DNA of 64,000 bases from Actinomycetota bacterium (GCA_947454105.1 CANGIP010000001.1:186001-250000); one strand, 5' to 3'. Counted from the first letter of the stretch, positions 54,762 through 63,564 are shown. Made by a program: numbers and translations. The notes: generated by a model from the sequence alone, not told the origin.

Positions 54762-56785
54762 GACTTCGCAACTTTCTTTCGCGGCTTTGCTGTGCCAACT
54801 AACGCGGCACCAGAAAGCCCAAGCAAGCCGGTGTACATCATTCCAGAATTTGACGAACCCGACCCAGGAAGATCACTTGTCGCCTGCGGCACCGTTATCG
54901 GAGCGAGCGTCGTTGTCGTCGTAGACGTCGTCGTCGTTGATGTTTCAGGTGCCGTCGTCTCGGGAGCAGATGTCGTCTCGGACGGTGTGTACTTCTTTGG
55001 GGGCGCTTGAGTTGTCAATGTCAGTGGGGTCGTCGTTGTCGACGTGCTGACAACCGCGGCAACTGTGGTTGAAGTGGCGATTGTCGTGGTGGTCGCAGGC
55101 GCGGATATTTCTGAGAGCGACGCCAATGCCGCAACTTTCATTGAATTTGGTAAAGCAACATAACCTGCAGCTAACGCAGTTTGTCCATCTGTTAAACCAT
55201 AACGAAGCAAGCGAGTGACTTTGTCAACTTTACGTTCCGTTGAGAATTCATTCGGAACCATCGCATAATCAATCTTGACAAGCGGGTAACCAGTTGGATC
55301 TTCGGGTGTCGGATCGGCGATCAACAACCCCTCTGTCGACGTGTCCATATCAGCTATACCCGCCAAAATCGCAGCATCGGTGGGTGCGACAGATGCGGCA
55401 TTTGATGTACCAATTTTCGCAACTTTGAGACCAAATCGTCGAGCACTTGGAAGGTCCATCACACCAATGAATCCGGTGGACGACGTATTTTCACGCGCCG
55501 TTCCTGTTGGTGTCACACCATAAAACATTTTCAATGAAATCGCTCGTTGACCTTGACGAGGCGAGTAAGCACTATCAGGAGAAACAGTTTCGAAAAGATC
55601 TTGCGGATAGGTGTACCCGATGTAATCACGATTGACCGAGATTCTGAATGCGTCATTTCCAGCAAGAAATGACTGAGCACCTGCATTGGATGAAAACCAA
55701 TTCGTCACAATTCGAGTATCGGCATTGCGTTCGGCACGAAGTAGCGGGCGAGATAAAACTGATGTAGGAAAACGAACGCCGGGATTGAGTTGACGCAATT
55801 CACGATCTTGGAAAAATGTTTCAAGTGACGTATCAGAAATAACCCGTGCCACCAAACGGGGTGATAGCACCAAGTTGTCCAACGGCTGTCCGGTATAAGG
55901 ATCTGTGAAGTTATACGCGATCACTGTTGCACTCGCAACGAGTGGCACGTATGAGAAGTCACGATGATCGGGATGATCCGCCAGTTCTTCGGCAGTCGCT
56001 GGCAAAGCAGTCACACCAAAATCAGTCAGACCACTTAAGAAATTTTCTCGACCGGTATTGCTCGAGTTTTCGGTGTAGTCAACAATGACAGGATTGTCGC
56101 CATGACACAGATGAGCGGCCCAGTCGTAAAAGAGGGCTGCGGAAGTTGCCGAACCATCGGCACGAACATCGAAGTCGGTGATGCTCGGGCAGTCGGCCTG
56201 CGACGGCGCGAAAGTAATGGGCACAATGGCGCGACTGGTAGGTAATCCTCCAACAGGGATGGGTAGTCCATCGTTCTCGTACACCATGATCGAACATGGG
56301 TTGGTCGCCGAACAGTTCAAAAGCGGCAAATAGCTCGCCGGGCGAACTTCTAGTCGGGCTGAACCCGTTCCGTTCGATCCGGTTGTCGACAAAACCCTAT
56401 TTCCGTTGGCAATCGCCGGATACGGTTCGGCGGTATAGCAATCACTTAATGAAACTGGGTTTGCCTTACATTGGACGATGAGAACCCCGTATAGATCGTT
56501 TGGCAAGGTCGGTGTGAATCCACTCCACGAGACCGTCACCACTTCGTTTGTGAGCGCAGTACCTGGGCTCACAATCCCACCTCGGTTATTTGTGCCAATA
56601 CCCGTCGCATCAGCTCGTACCGGCGGTTCAGCCGCTACTCGTTGGCTGCCGAGGCCCATGCCAACCATCGAAATAGACACCATGGCCAGCGCCAAAGCGA
56701 AGCGATGTCGAATGGAAAATTTGGCCCGCCCAACCGCCATCGGGCGAACCGGCCGATGCGATGACAACAACGTAGAAACCTTCAC
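54758..56785 (-). CDS. Cell-surface-anchored PstS-like protein with sorting-signal-like C-terminus
   Basis: The product is up to 675 residues (GTG 56785; ATG 56740 is an alternative) with a signal peptide (FALALAMVSISMVGMGLG, cleavage near VAAEPP). An Ig-like N-terminal part of about 150 residues (TVSWSGFTPTLPNDLYGVLI) precedes a substrate-binding domain: ADGSATSAALFYDWAAHLC, VDYTENSSNTGRENFLSGLT with DFGVTALP, and YVPLVASATVIAYNFTDPYT, a sequence order seen in PstS proteins. A Thr-rich stalk follows. The C-terminus is DLPGSGSSNSGMMYTG, a hydrophobic stretch and TAKPRKKVAKS, resembling a non-canonical sortase signal. Translational coupling to the pseudo-sortase and the divergent pstC across a PHO-box-like site point to phosphate scavenging at the surface. 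Confidence 0.75.
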   Translation of the reverse strand: MKVSTLLSSHRPVRPMAVGRAKFSIRHRFALALAMVSISMVGMGLGSQRVAAEPPVRADATGIGTNNRGGIVSPGTALTNEVVTVSWSGFTPTLPNDLYGVLIVQCKANPVSLSDCYTAEPYPAIANGNRVLSTTGSNGTGSARLEVRPASYLPLLNCSATNPCSIMVYENDGLPIPVGGLPTSRAIVPITFAPSQADCPSITDFDVRADGSATSAALFYDWAAHLCHGDNPVIVDYTENSSNTGRENFLSGLTDFGVTALPATAEELADHPDHRDFSYVPLVASATVIAYNFTDPYTGQPLDNLVLSPRLVARVISDTSLETFFQDRELRQLNPGVRFPTSVLSRPLLRAERNADTRIVTNWFSSNAGAQSFLAGNDAFRISVNRDYIGYTYPQDLFETVSPDSAYSPRQGQRAISLKMFYGVTPTGTARENTSSTGFIGVMDLPSARRFGLKVAKIGTSNAASVAPTDAAILAGIADMDTSTEGLLIADPTPEDPTGYPLVKIDYAMVPNEFSTERKVDKVTRLLRYGLTDGQTALAAGYVALPNSMKVAALASLSEISAPATTTTIATSTTVAAVVSTSTTTTPLTLTTQAPPKKYTPSETTSAPETTAPETSTTTTSTTTTTLAPITVPQATSDLPGSGSSNSGMMYTGLLGLSGAALVGTAKPRKKVAKS

Positions 56786-56837
56786 AAAAATTGACGCTAG
56801 AAGGCGGAGCCTGATGCTTCTAGGGGACTTGTCAAGC

Positions 56838-56866
56838 GTTAGCCCCGAATTAACCTTCTGTTCAGA
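56838..56866. promoter_or_regulatory. PHO-box-like repeats between the anchored PstS-like gene and pstC
   Basis: Three heptamers at exact 11-nt spacing, GTTAGCC (56838), ATTAACC (56849) and GTTCAGA (56860), resemble the 11-nt direct repeats (GTTCACC type) bound by PhoP/RegX3-like regulators of actinobacteria. The site lies in the 125-nt divergent region and could serve both transcripts. Confidence 0.5.
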
Positions 56867-56910
56867 ATTGCGCCAACTTACCGACAGATAGAGGTCCTAG
56901 TAACTAAGTC

Positions 56911-57930
56911 GTGTCAGTTATCGGTCAGTCCGCCCCCTCCGACGTCGCGGACAAATCAGCACCCGAGCAGGTCGTCACCCCCGTCATACGACGCTCCGGT
57001 ATTGACCGAACCTTTCGTTCAGTAGCGACAAGTTCGGGCGTCATCACCTTCGTCCTCATGGGCCTCATAGGTGGCTTCTTGTTACTCAAGGGCTACGACG
57101 CTCTCAAAGTTGCGGGGTGGGGATTCCTGACCGACTCCGAATGGGCCCCCGACCAAGGTGGCAAGTTTGGTATCGCCGCAATCTTGCCATTCACCGTCCA
57201 GATCGCCCTCGTCGCACTCGTCATCGCCGTGCCCGTTGCGCTGTGCACCGCACTCTTCATCACCGAATACGCACCTCGTAAATTGCGCCGACTTCTGACC
57301 GCCATGATCGACCTCTTGGCAGCAGTGCCAAGTTTGATCTACGGCTTGTGGGGATTGTTCTACTTGCAGCCTCGCCTCATCACATTGTCGAAGTGGATGG
57401 CCAACCATCTGAGTTGGGTTCCGTTCTTCCATGTTGACGATCAGTACGGAACATCACTCGGCATCTTCCCTTCGTCGACTTTCGTTGCCGGCGTCATCGT
57501 TTCTTTGATGGTGATTCCTATTTGTACCGCAGTCATGCGTGAAGTCTTCTCGCAGGCTCCTCCAGGAGAACGCGAGGGTGCTATGGCACTCGGCGGCACG
57601 CGCTGGGGCGTTGTACGCGACGTAGTTCTGCCGTTCGGTCGTGGCGGAATCATTGGTGGATCAATGCTCGGCCTCGGTCGTGCGCTTGGTGAGACAATTG
57701 CAGTCACTCTGATCATTTCACCTGCTTTCACTGCGAAATGGTCAATTCTTGATCAGGGCTCAAACAGCATCGCCGCTCTCATTGCACTCAAGTTCAGCGA
57801 GTCGAGCACATTCGGCATTAGCGCCTTGATGGCCGCTGGTCTTGCACTCTTTATCATCACGCTGCTTGTCAACGCCGCAGCTTCAACCGTGGTCAGTAAG
57901 TCACGGTCCGGATCGTCAACGGAGATCTGA
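56911..57930 (+). CDS. pstC: Phosphate ABC transporter permease PstC
   Basis: The 339-residue membrane protein has six to seven helices and is one half of the high-affinity phosphate channel. Landmarks are ITFVLMGLIGGFLLLKGYDA, FGIAAILPFTVQIALVALVI, AVPVALCTALFITEYAPRKL, AAVPSLIYGLWGLFYLQP and the ABC-coupling EAA loop REGAMALGGTRWGVVRDVVL with GRALGETIAVTLI. The first gene of a tight pstC-pstA-pstB-pstS operon, with GTG 56911 as start and no good Shine-Dalgarno, so a short leader is possible. In most bacteria pstS comes first; here it is last. Confidence 0.95.
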   Translation: MSVIGQSAPSDVADKSAPEQVVTPVIRRSGIDRTFRSVATSSGVITFVLMGLIGGFLLLKGYDALKVAGWGFLTDSEWAPDQGGKFGIAAILPFTVQIALVALVIAVPVALCTALFITEYAPRKLRRLLTAMIDLLAAVPSLIYGLWGLFYLQPRLITLSKWMANHLSWVPFFHVDDQYGTSLGIFPSSTFVAGVIVSLMVIPICTAVMREVFSQAPPGEREGAMALGGTRWGVVRDVVLPFGRGGIIGGSMLGLGRALGETIAVTLIISPAFTAKWSILDQGSNSIAALIALKFSESSTFGISALMAAGLALFIITLLVNAAASTVVSKSRSGSSTEI

Positions 57931-57931
57931 C

Positions 57932-59056
57932 ATGACGACGACTCTGAATACAACAAAAGAAACCAAGATCGACACTGAAGAGCGCATCAAGATTCGCGAG
58001 ATCGAAATGGTTGATGTCATTGTGATGGTTGGCTCGGCGCTGTCAGCTTTTGCGTTGAGTTATTTCTTCTTTCAAATTTTGCTCCCTGTTTCTGGTGCGC
58101 TTGGTTTCTTGGTGTGTTGGTATGTCTTTTTCAACATCATTTCAACTGTTGCTGTATGGGAATTGCGTGGAGCGATTAAGGCCAAAGACCATCTCGCTCG
58201 AGTTTTTATCTGGACTGGTGGACTTGCAGCAGTTGTTCCATTGATTTTGGTGCTGGTCTATGTCATCGGCAAGGGATATCACTCGCTACGCCCACAGTTC
58301 TTCACCCAAGATCAAAAGTTCGTTGGTGCGCTGAGCGAATCAACCGAGGGCGGCGGGGCCCACGCCATCGTCGGAACGCTTGAACAAGTCGGTATCGCCA
58401 GTTTGATTTCTGTTCCACTGGGCATCACGACGGCGGTTTACCTCAATGAAGTGAAGGGTCGACTGACCAAGCCCTTGCGCATGATCATTGATGCAATGAG
58501 TGCTGTTCCCTCAATCGTTGCTGGTCTGTTCATTTACGCCGCTTGGATCTTGGCATTAGGAAATCAACAAAGCGGTATTGCTGGATCGCTAGCACTTGCA
58601 GTACTTTTTTTGCCAACAGTGACTCGCACCTCAGAAGTTGTGTTGCGCCTCGTGCCTGGTGGTCTTCGTGAAGCGTCGCTTGCACTAGGCGGTACCGAAT
58701 GGCGCACAACTTCACGCGTCGTTTTGCCCACAGCAAAATCTGGTCTTGTCACCGCCGTCATTCTTGGTGTTGCTCGCGTTATCGGCGAAACTGCACCACT
58801 CATTTTGACCGTCGGTGGTGCCTTCGTGATGAACGCCAACCCGTTCTCCGGCAAACAAGACGCACTCCCCTATTTTGTTTTCCGCTTGATTCGCTTCCCA
58901 CAAGAAGCTCAAGTTGCACGAGCATGGACCGGAGCACTTGTTCTGGTCATTCTCGTTCTTGTTCTCTTCGTCATTGCCCGTGCAATTGGTGGACGAGGTC
59001 CAGATCACATCAGTCGTCTCAAGAAGCGTCGACTCAAGAGAAAGGGATTGGCATGA
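57932..59056 (+). CDS. pstA: Phosphate ABC transporter permease PstA
   Basis: The 374-residue permease has six or more helices, including an extra N-terminal pair (VGSALSAFALSYFFFQILLP, LGFLVCWYVFFNIISTVAVW). The core has GGAHAIVGTLEQVGIASLIS, VPLGITTAVYLNEVKG, MSAVPSIVAGLFIYAAWILA, LRLVPGGLREASLALGGTEW (EAA loop) and VARVIGETAPLILTVGGAFV. ATG 57932 lies 1 nt after the pstC stop with GGAG before it; the frame extends upstream but overlaps pstC. Its stop overlaps the pstB start (ATGA). Confidence 0.95.
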   Translation: MTTTLNTTKETKIDTEERIKIREIEMVDVIVMVGSALSAFALSYFFFQILLPVSGALGFLVCWYVFFNIISTVAVWELRGAIKAKDHLARVFIWTGGLAAVVPLILVLVYVIGKGYHSLRPQFFTQDQKFVGALSESTEGGGAHAIVGTLEQVGIASLISVPLGITTAVYLNEVKGRLTKPLRMIIDAMSAVPSIVAGLFIYAAWILALGNQQSGIAGSLALAVLFLPTVTRTSEVVLRLVPGGLREASLALGGTEWRTTSRVVLPTAKSGLVTAVILGVARVIGETAPLILTVGGAFVMNANPFSGKQDALPYFVFRLIRFPQEAQVARAWTGALVLVILVLVLFVIARAIGGRGPDHISRLKKRRLKRKGLA

Positions 59057-59904
59057 CGTCAATCGATATCACCTCAACTGACACCACCCGTATGTCGTCT
59101 GATATTTCGCTACTCGATCCAGGACATCAAGCTGCTGGCCTCACGGCCAACAATGTGGCGTGCTGGTTCGGCACCAAAAAAGTTCTTGAAGGCGTGAACC
59201 TTGATATGGCGCCTGGCCAAGTCACCGCACTCATTGGGCCTTCTGGTTGTGGCAAAAGTACGTTCTTGCGCACTCTCAACCGCATGCACGAACTTGTTCC
59301 AAGCGCAACACTTGCTGGAGAGATTCTCATTGACGGTGTTGACATCTACCGTGGCGCCATTCCAGTCACCGATGTTCGACGTCGCATCGGCATGGTTTTT
59401 CAGAAGCCAAACCCTTTCCCTGCAATGACAGTTGCCGAAAATGTTCTTGCTGGCTTAAAGCTTTCAGGCTTGAAGACCACCCGCTCTGAACGCGATGAAC
59501 TCATTGAGTCTTGCCTCTCTAAAGCTGGTTTGTGGAATGAAGTCAAGAATCGCCTTGGCGATCCAGGTCGTGCATTGTCTGGTGGTCAGCAACAACGTCT
59601 GTGCATCGCACGTTCGCTCGCAGTGAGCCCACAAGTGTTGTTGATGGACGAACCATGTTCGGCCCTTGACCCCACTTCAACACGTCGTATCGAACAGACC
59701 ATCAGTGAAATTAGCGAGACAATCACTGTCGTTATCGTGACACACAACATGCAACAAGCTCAGCGCGTTTCGCATCGTTGCGCGTTCTTCCTGGCTGCCG
59801 AAAATGAACCAGGACGAATCGTCGAAGAAGGTCCGACCAAGGACATTTTCACAAACCCACGTGACTCACGTACAAACGATTATGTAAACGGAAGGTTTGG
59901 CTGA
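59053..59904 (+). CDS. pstB: Phosphate ABC transporter ATPase PstB
   Basis: The 283-residue ATPase powers phosphate import. It has Walker A VTALIGPSGCGKSTFLRTLN, the Q-loop MVFQKPNPFPAMTVAENVLA characteristic of PstB, the signature LSGGQQQRLCIARSLAV, Walker B VLLMDEPCSALDP and the H-loop VVIVTHNMQQAQRVSHRCAF. The end RIVEEGPTKDIFTNPRD is standard PstB. It overlaps pstA by 4 nt and its stop overlaps the pstS start (TGATG). The N-terminus has an extra 20 residues before the usual start (TANNVACWFGTKKVLEGVNL). Confidence 0.96.
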   Translation: MTSIDITSTDTTRMSSDISLLDPGHQAAGLTANNVACWFGTKKVLEGVNLDMAPGQVTALIGPSGCGKSTFLRTLNRMHELVPSATLAGEILIDGVDIYRGAIPVTDVRRRIGMVFQKPNPFPAMTVAENVLAGLKLSGLKTTRSERDELIESCLSKAGLWNEVKNRLGDPGRALSGGQQQRLCIARSLAVSPQVLLMDEPCSALDPTSTRRIEQTISEISETITVVIVTHNMQQAQRVSHRCAFFLAAENEPGRIVEEGPTKDIFTNPRDSRTNDYVNGRFG

Positions 59905-61508
59905 TGCAACGCATCAAAAAACTGTTCGTCGCTTCGGCGGCATTTATGACAGCCTGCGCGATCATTGCGCCATCAGTTGTTCATGCAGATTCGCCGGTTG
60001 ACGGCGCAGGTTCAACATGGAGCCAGATTGCTGTCGATCAATGGCGAGCTGACGTTGCGCGCCAAGGTTTGGTCATCAACTTTCAAGGTGTTGGCTCAAC
60101 TGCTGGTCGTGCTGCTTACTACCAAGGTCAGGTTGACTTTGCAGTTTCCGAAATTCCATTTCAAGCTGCGTTGATGGATCGCTCGGGCAACGTTGCTGCT
60201 GACGAAACTGCTTCAGCAGCTTCACGCCCGTACGCATACATGCCCATTGTCGCTGGTGGTACTGCGTTCATGTACAACCTCAAAGCGAATGGGCAAAAGA
60301 TCACCGATTTGAAATTGTCGCCATCAACAATTGGCAAAATTTTCAGTGGCCAAATCAGTATGTGGAATGATCCAGCAATTATTGCCGACAATCCACAACG
60401 AGTGATGCCAGCGACGCGTATCAAACCCGTTATTCGTTCGGACGGCTCGGGTACTTCGGCGCAATTCACAGCGTTCTTGGCAAGTCAAGCTCCTGATGCG
60501 TGGAATTATGTGTGCCAACAGGCCAATCTTGGTTCGAGTTGCGCGCCAACTTCGCTCTATCCCGATTTTCCAAGTAGTGGCTTTGCCGCCCAGCAATACT
60601 CAGATGGCGTTGCTAACTACGTTGCAGCCCCGTACAACGAAGGTGCAATTACCTACGTCGAATACGGTTACGCCAAAGAACGGGGCTTCCCAGTTGCATC
60701 TGTGAAGAACGCTGCTGGCGCATACACCCAACCAGTAGCTATTAACGTCACAGTGGCCTTGCTCGGTGCTCGTATCAACAATGACGGCACCCAGGTTTTG
60801 AGCGGCGTGTACACAAACTCGGACGCACGCGCTTACCCCGTTTCAAGTTATTCATACATGATCGTTCCTACAAGTGAGGCTTCGCCCTTCAACGCTGACA
60901 AAGGTGCAACGCTTTCGCAATTCATTTATTACTTCTTGTGCGCGGGTCAACAAAAAGCCGAACAACTCGGTTATGCACCGCTGCCGAAAAACTTGGTCGA
61001 ATACGGGTTTACCGCTGTTGCCCAAATTCCTGGTGCGATCGCAGCACCGTCAATTAATTCGTGTGCCAACCCCACCATTACTGGTGACTTCTTGGTGAAT
61101 AAGACAGTTGGTACAACTGCCGCTCCCTCTTCAAACGGTGGGACAACGCCTGCTGGCGGCACGACACCCGCTGGCGGCACAACGCCGGCTGGTGGAACGC
61201 TTGCTCCAGGTCAAACGCTTGCTCCAGGTCAAACGCTCGCCCCAGGTCAAACGCTCGCCCCAGGCGAAACGCTCGCCCCAGGCGAAACGCTCGCCCCAGG
61301 CGGAACAGATGGCGGAACAATTGATGCGGCATCTGGAGACGGCACTGGCCAAACTCCAGGGGTTGCCATGGCAACAAGCGTTGTTATCGAAGAATCTGGA
61401 TCTGGTACGTCGGTGTTTGTCTACTTGCTGATCATCGTTGCTATCTTGCTTATTGTGTTCGCGCCTCCGATCATTGCTGCCCGTCGTCGTCCTTCGGTCA
61501 AAATATGA
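59904..61508 (+). CDS. pstS: Phosphate-binding protein PstS with repeat stalk and C-terminal membrane anchor
   Basis: The 534-residue protein has a signal peptide (LFVASAAFMTACAIIAPSVV, ending HADSP) and a phosphate-binding domain: VDGAGSTWSQIAVDQWR, VGSTAGRAAYYQGQVDFAVS, YMPIVAGGTAFMYNL, LSPSTIGKIFSGQISMWNDP and VIRSDGSGTSAQFTAFLAS. The typical phosphate ligands in GSGT and the early Ser are present. After about residue 395 comes a stalk of hexapeptide repeats (TPAGGT three times, then LAPGQT/LAPGET six times) followed by a hydrophobic helix (SVFVYLLIIVAILLIVFAPP) and a basic end RRRPSVKI. So it is anchored through its C-terminus rather than by lipid, unlike the usual PstS. The last gene of the pst operon. 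Confidence 0.93.
   Translation: MQRIKKLFVASAAFMTACAIIAPSVVHADSPVDGAGSTWSQIAVDQWRADVARQGLVINFQGVGSTAGRAAYYQGQVDFAVSEIPFQAALMDRSGNVAADETASAASRPYAYMPIVAGGTAFMYNLKANGQKITDLKLSPSTIGKIFSGQISMWNDPAIIADNPQRVMPATRIKPVIRSDGSGTSAQFTAFLASQAPDAWNYVCQQANLGSSCAPTSLYPDFPSSGFAAQQYSDGVANYVAAPYNEGAITYVEYGYAKERGFPVASVKNAAGAYTQPVAINVTVALLGARINNDGTQVLSGVYTNSDARAYPVSSYSYMIVPTSEASPFNADKGATLSQFIYYFLCAGQQKAEQLGYAPLPKNLVEYGFTAVAQIPGAIAAPSINSCANPTITGDFLVNKTVGTTAAPSSNGGTTPAGGTTPAGGTTPAGGTLAPGQTLAPGQTLAPGQTLAPGETLAPGETLAPGGTDGGTIDAASGDGTGQTPGVAMATSVVIEESGSGTSVFVYLLIIVAILLIVFAPPIIAARRRPSVKI
61146..61308 (+). repeat. Two families of 18-bp coding repeats in pstS
   Basis: From 61146 the DNA repeats an 18-bp unit for TPAGGT three times, then an 18-bp unit for LAPG(Q/E/G)T six times with only one or two base changes per copy. 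Repeat number is likely to vary between strains by slippage. Confidence 0.9.
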
Positions 61509-62041
61509 AGCGTCGAACTCTCGTTGCCCTACTCGCACTCACACCATTGTTCGCAGTTGCCTGCAGCGGTGACGACATAGCAACGACCACATCAACAACA
61601 GTTGCGCCAAAAGTTGGCAACCCCGATCCTCCACTTCCGATGGACGTGAATACGATTCCGTACAAACCCGGAGATCTCGTCGCTTTAGGTAATGCGTCAA
61701 TCCAAATTTCGACGCCAGTAACTTCCGATGACGGAACGTTCTCAATTGATGTATCAATCACGAGTGGTGCATTAGACCCATTCACTGTGACTCCACAAAT
61801 GTTTCGGGTCTACACCCTCGATGGCAAGTCGTATATCTCGGTTGCTGGGCCTGGCATTCAACAGTTCGGTGATTACACGCTTCAACCTGAAGAGGTGTAC
61901 AAGGGAACTTTCTCGGTCAAGATTCCCACCGATTCTGAACCGGTGATGTTTCTTGCCGACCTCAGCCCAATCGGCGATCGCTATTTCCCAGGGGCATGGA
62001 TCTTTGATCCAAACTTCACCCCACCCGCTTCAGACGGCTGA
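61505..62041 (+). CDS. Lipoprotein, unknown function, downstream of pstS
   Basis: The 178-residue product has a lipoprotein signal (TLVALLALTPLFAVAC, Cys20), a Thr-rich linker and a beta-sandwich-like domain (SIQISTPVTSDDGTFSIDVS, FTVTPQMFRVYTLDGKSYIS, VYKGTFSVKIPTDSEPVMFL), in the style of DUF4352-type extracellular domains. It overlaps the pstS stop by 4 nt and so belongs to the pst operon. No catalytic motif is visible; it could be an accessory to phosphate binding. Its stop abuts that of the convergent S51-like gene. Confidence 0.68.
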   Translation: MKRRTLVALLALTPLFAVACSGDDIATTTSTTVAPKVGNPDPPLPMDVNTIPYKPGDLVALGNASIQISTPVTSDDGTFSIDVSITSGALDPFTVTPQMFRVYTLDGKSYISVAGPGIQQFGDYTLQPEEVYKGTFSVKIPTDSEPVMFLADLSPIGDRYFPGAWIFDPNFTPPASDG

Positions 62042-62668
62042 TCACGTCGGTAGTTGACCAACTTTTTCGTTGGGTCCAACTTCTTCCCATTCGTGTCCAC
62101 GGCGAATCAAAGCTGACGACGACGGCAAGAACACCAAAGGCACGTTGGCAAGTTTCTTTGCTCGAGCATGACGATCGATCGTGACCGTTTCGGATTGAGC
62201 AACTATCGCCATACCGGTCAATAGTCCGAGACCGAGCGCAAGTGCGCCGCCTCGCGGGTCAATCATCGGATCACAAAAGGCCGATGCCGATGCACCGACG
62301 CCAACGACTAGGCCGCCTTCTTTCAACACGTGCTGTACAGCTTCCCACACTGGAGTGTCTTTCAAAACACTGCGCATGTGAATGGGGTTGTCGCCGACAA
62401 ACCACACCGCATCGGCCTTGCGAACGATTTTGATCGCTTCCTTATCCTCTGCTTCGTTACGACGCATGACCATCAAGGCTTCAACTTCAACACCCAATCG
62501 TGAAGCCCACGCATTTGCTGCACTTACTAATACCTCAGGACGTTCGAATGCATCTGCGGTTGGCAACACAACAACCTTTTTTGCTTTCGCTTCTTTCAAC
62601 AGGCGCGCGTCGAGTTCGTCGTGAAGGCTAAATGCGCCTCCGCCTTGCAATGCAATAATTCCGGTCAT
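62042..62668 (-). CDS. S51/cyanophycinase-like peptidase family protein
   Basis: The 208-residue protein has the glutamine amidotransferase-like fold of peptidase family S51: GIIALQGGGAFSLHDELDAR, VVVLPTADAFERPEVLVSAA, DAVWFVGDNPIHMRSVLKDT and VVGVGASASAFCDPMIDP followed by GGALALGLGLLTGM. In dipeptidase E and cyanophycinase the nucleophile is the Ser of GxSAGA; here the motif is GASASA, keeping the Ser. The usual His (LGLL...DQH) is replaced by DRHARAKKLANVP, which supplies a candidate His. Substrate unknown. It is shorter than cyanophycinase (about 270). Confidence 0.75.
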   Translation of the reverse strand: MTGIIALQGGGAFSLHDELDARLLKEAKAKKVVVLPTADAFERPEVLVSAANAWASRLGVEVEALMVMRRNEAEDKEAIKIVRKADAVWFVGDNPIHMRSVLKDTPVWEAVQHVLKEGGLVVGVGASASAFCDPMIDPRGGALALGLGLLTGMAIVAQSETVTIDRHARAKKLANVPLVFLPSSSALIRRGHEWEEVGPNEKVGQLPT

Positions 62669-62708
62669 GTCACGAGCGTACGCCGTAGCAACGTCTCTCT
62701 AGAGCCCT

Positions 62709-63521
62709 TTAGGCAGTTTCGAGCAAATGTTCTTCAAGCGCCGACCAGTGTTGATCTTCAACACCAATCGTCAAGCAATAGTCGCGAATCGTTCCGTGGG
62801 TTTCACGAATATCAGCCAAAAGTCCCTTGATCGAATCTGGATGGGCCGACATCAACACTGGTGGCATAGTTGCGAAACGCTCAGCAAACTCGGGAGAAAC
62901 AACTTTGGCCCATTCACGAGTCTTTTCACCGGCAAGTTCGCTCATCGCATAGTCGGCATACACAATCTCGTCAGGCACTCCGAGCCCCGACAACAAGAGC
63001 GCAGCTAAAAGGCCGGTGCGATCTTTACCCGCAGCGCAATGAAAGACCACTGGGCCATTTCCTTCGTCGCTCAAGATTCGCAACGCTTCACCTAGATAGT
63101 GGCCGCCTTGTTGCAACATCAAGTGGTACTTCTCCCGCAAAAATTCGGCCTGCTCACCCTTCCAATCGTGAGCCTCGTTCATATCCCACGTGCGATCAAT
63201 AATCGACAAGTGGTGAAACTCGACGTTGTATTGATCAACCGGGAAAGTTCCACGTTCAGAGAGTTCTTCAGACGTTCGCAGATCAATCACTGTCCGAAGT
63301 TGGAATGGGCGCAACGCCTCAACATCTTCGGGCGTCAATCGATAGAGACCATCAGCACGAAAGACTTTGCGCCACGCAGTTCGGCGGCCATCACCTGTGG
63401 GGTAACCGCCGATGTCACGAAAGTTATGGACGGCAAACAGTTCGATCAAACGATCTGGATGATCAAGAAGTTCAGCAATTGCGGCAGGCGATGTAGTCAC
63501 GGCTAGAGAGTACTTGCCCAA
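62709..63521 (-). CDS. Tyrosine/serine protein phosphatase (Y_phosphatase3 family)
   Basis: The 270-residue protein has the CX5R active site VVFHCAAGKDRTGLLAALLL (Cys162, Arg168), the N-terminal signature VHNFRDIGGYPTGDGR, FRADGLYRLTPEDVEAL and TVIDLRTSEELSERGTF. These define the MptpB-like dual-specificity phosphatases of actinobacteria (Y_phosphatase3), active on phosphotyrosine, phosphoserine or phosphoinositides. The start is not certain: TTG 63521 or GTG 63500. It is divergent from the 3-hydroxyacyl-CoA dehydrogenase gene across a region with a perfect palindrome. Confidence 0.88.
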   Translation of the reverse strand: MGKYSLAVTTSPAAIAELLDHPDRLIELFAVHNFRDIGGYPTGDGRRTAWRKVFRADGLYRLTPEDVEALRPFQLRTVIDLRTSEELSERGTFPVDQYNVEFHHLSIIDRTWDMNEAHDWKGEQAEFLREKYHLMLQQGGHYLGEALRILSDEGNGPVVFHCAAGKDRTGLLAALLLSGLGVPDEIVYADYAMSELAGEKTREWAKVVSPEFAERFATMPPVLMSAHPDSIKGLLADIRETHGTIRDYCLTIGVEDQHWSALEEHLLETA

Positions 63522-63540
63522 GGTGAACGCCTGGCTTTGC

Positions 63541-63564
63541 CATAGTTACCAATTGGTAACTATG
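63541..63564. promoter_or_regulatory. Perfect 24-bp palindrome, probable operator
   Basis: The 24 bases are a perfect dyad with half-site CATAGTTACCAA. It is centred 58 nt upstream of the ATG of the dehydrogenase gene at 63611 and 20-43 nt from the start of the phosphatase gene. Size and symmetry suit a dimeric TetR- or GntR-type repressor controlling fatty-acid or butanoate genes. Confidence 0.65.
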
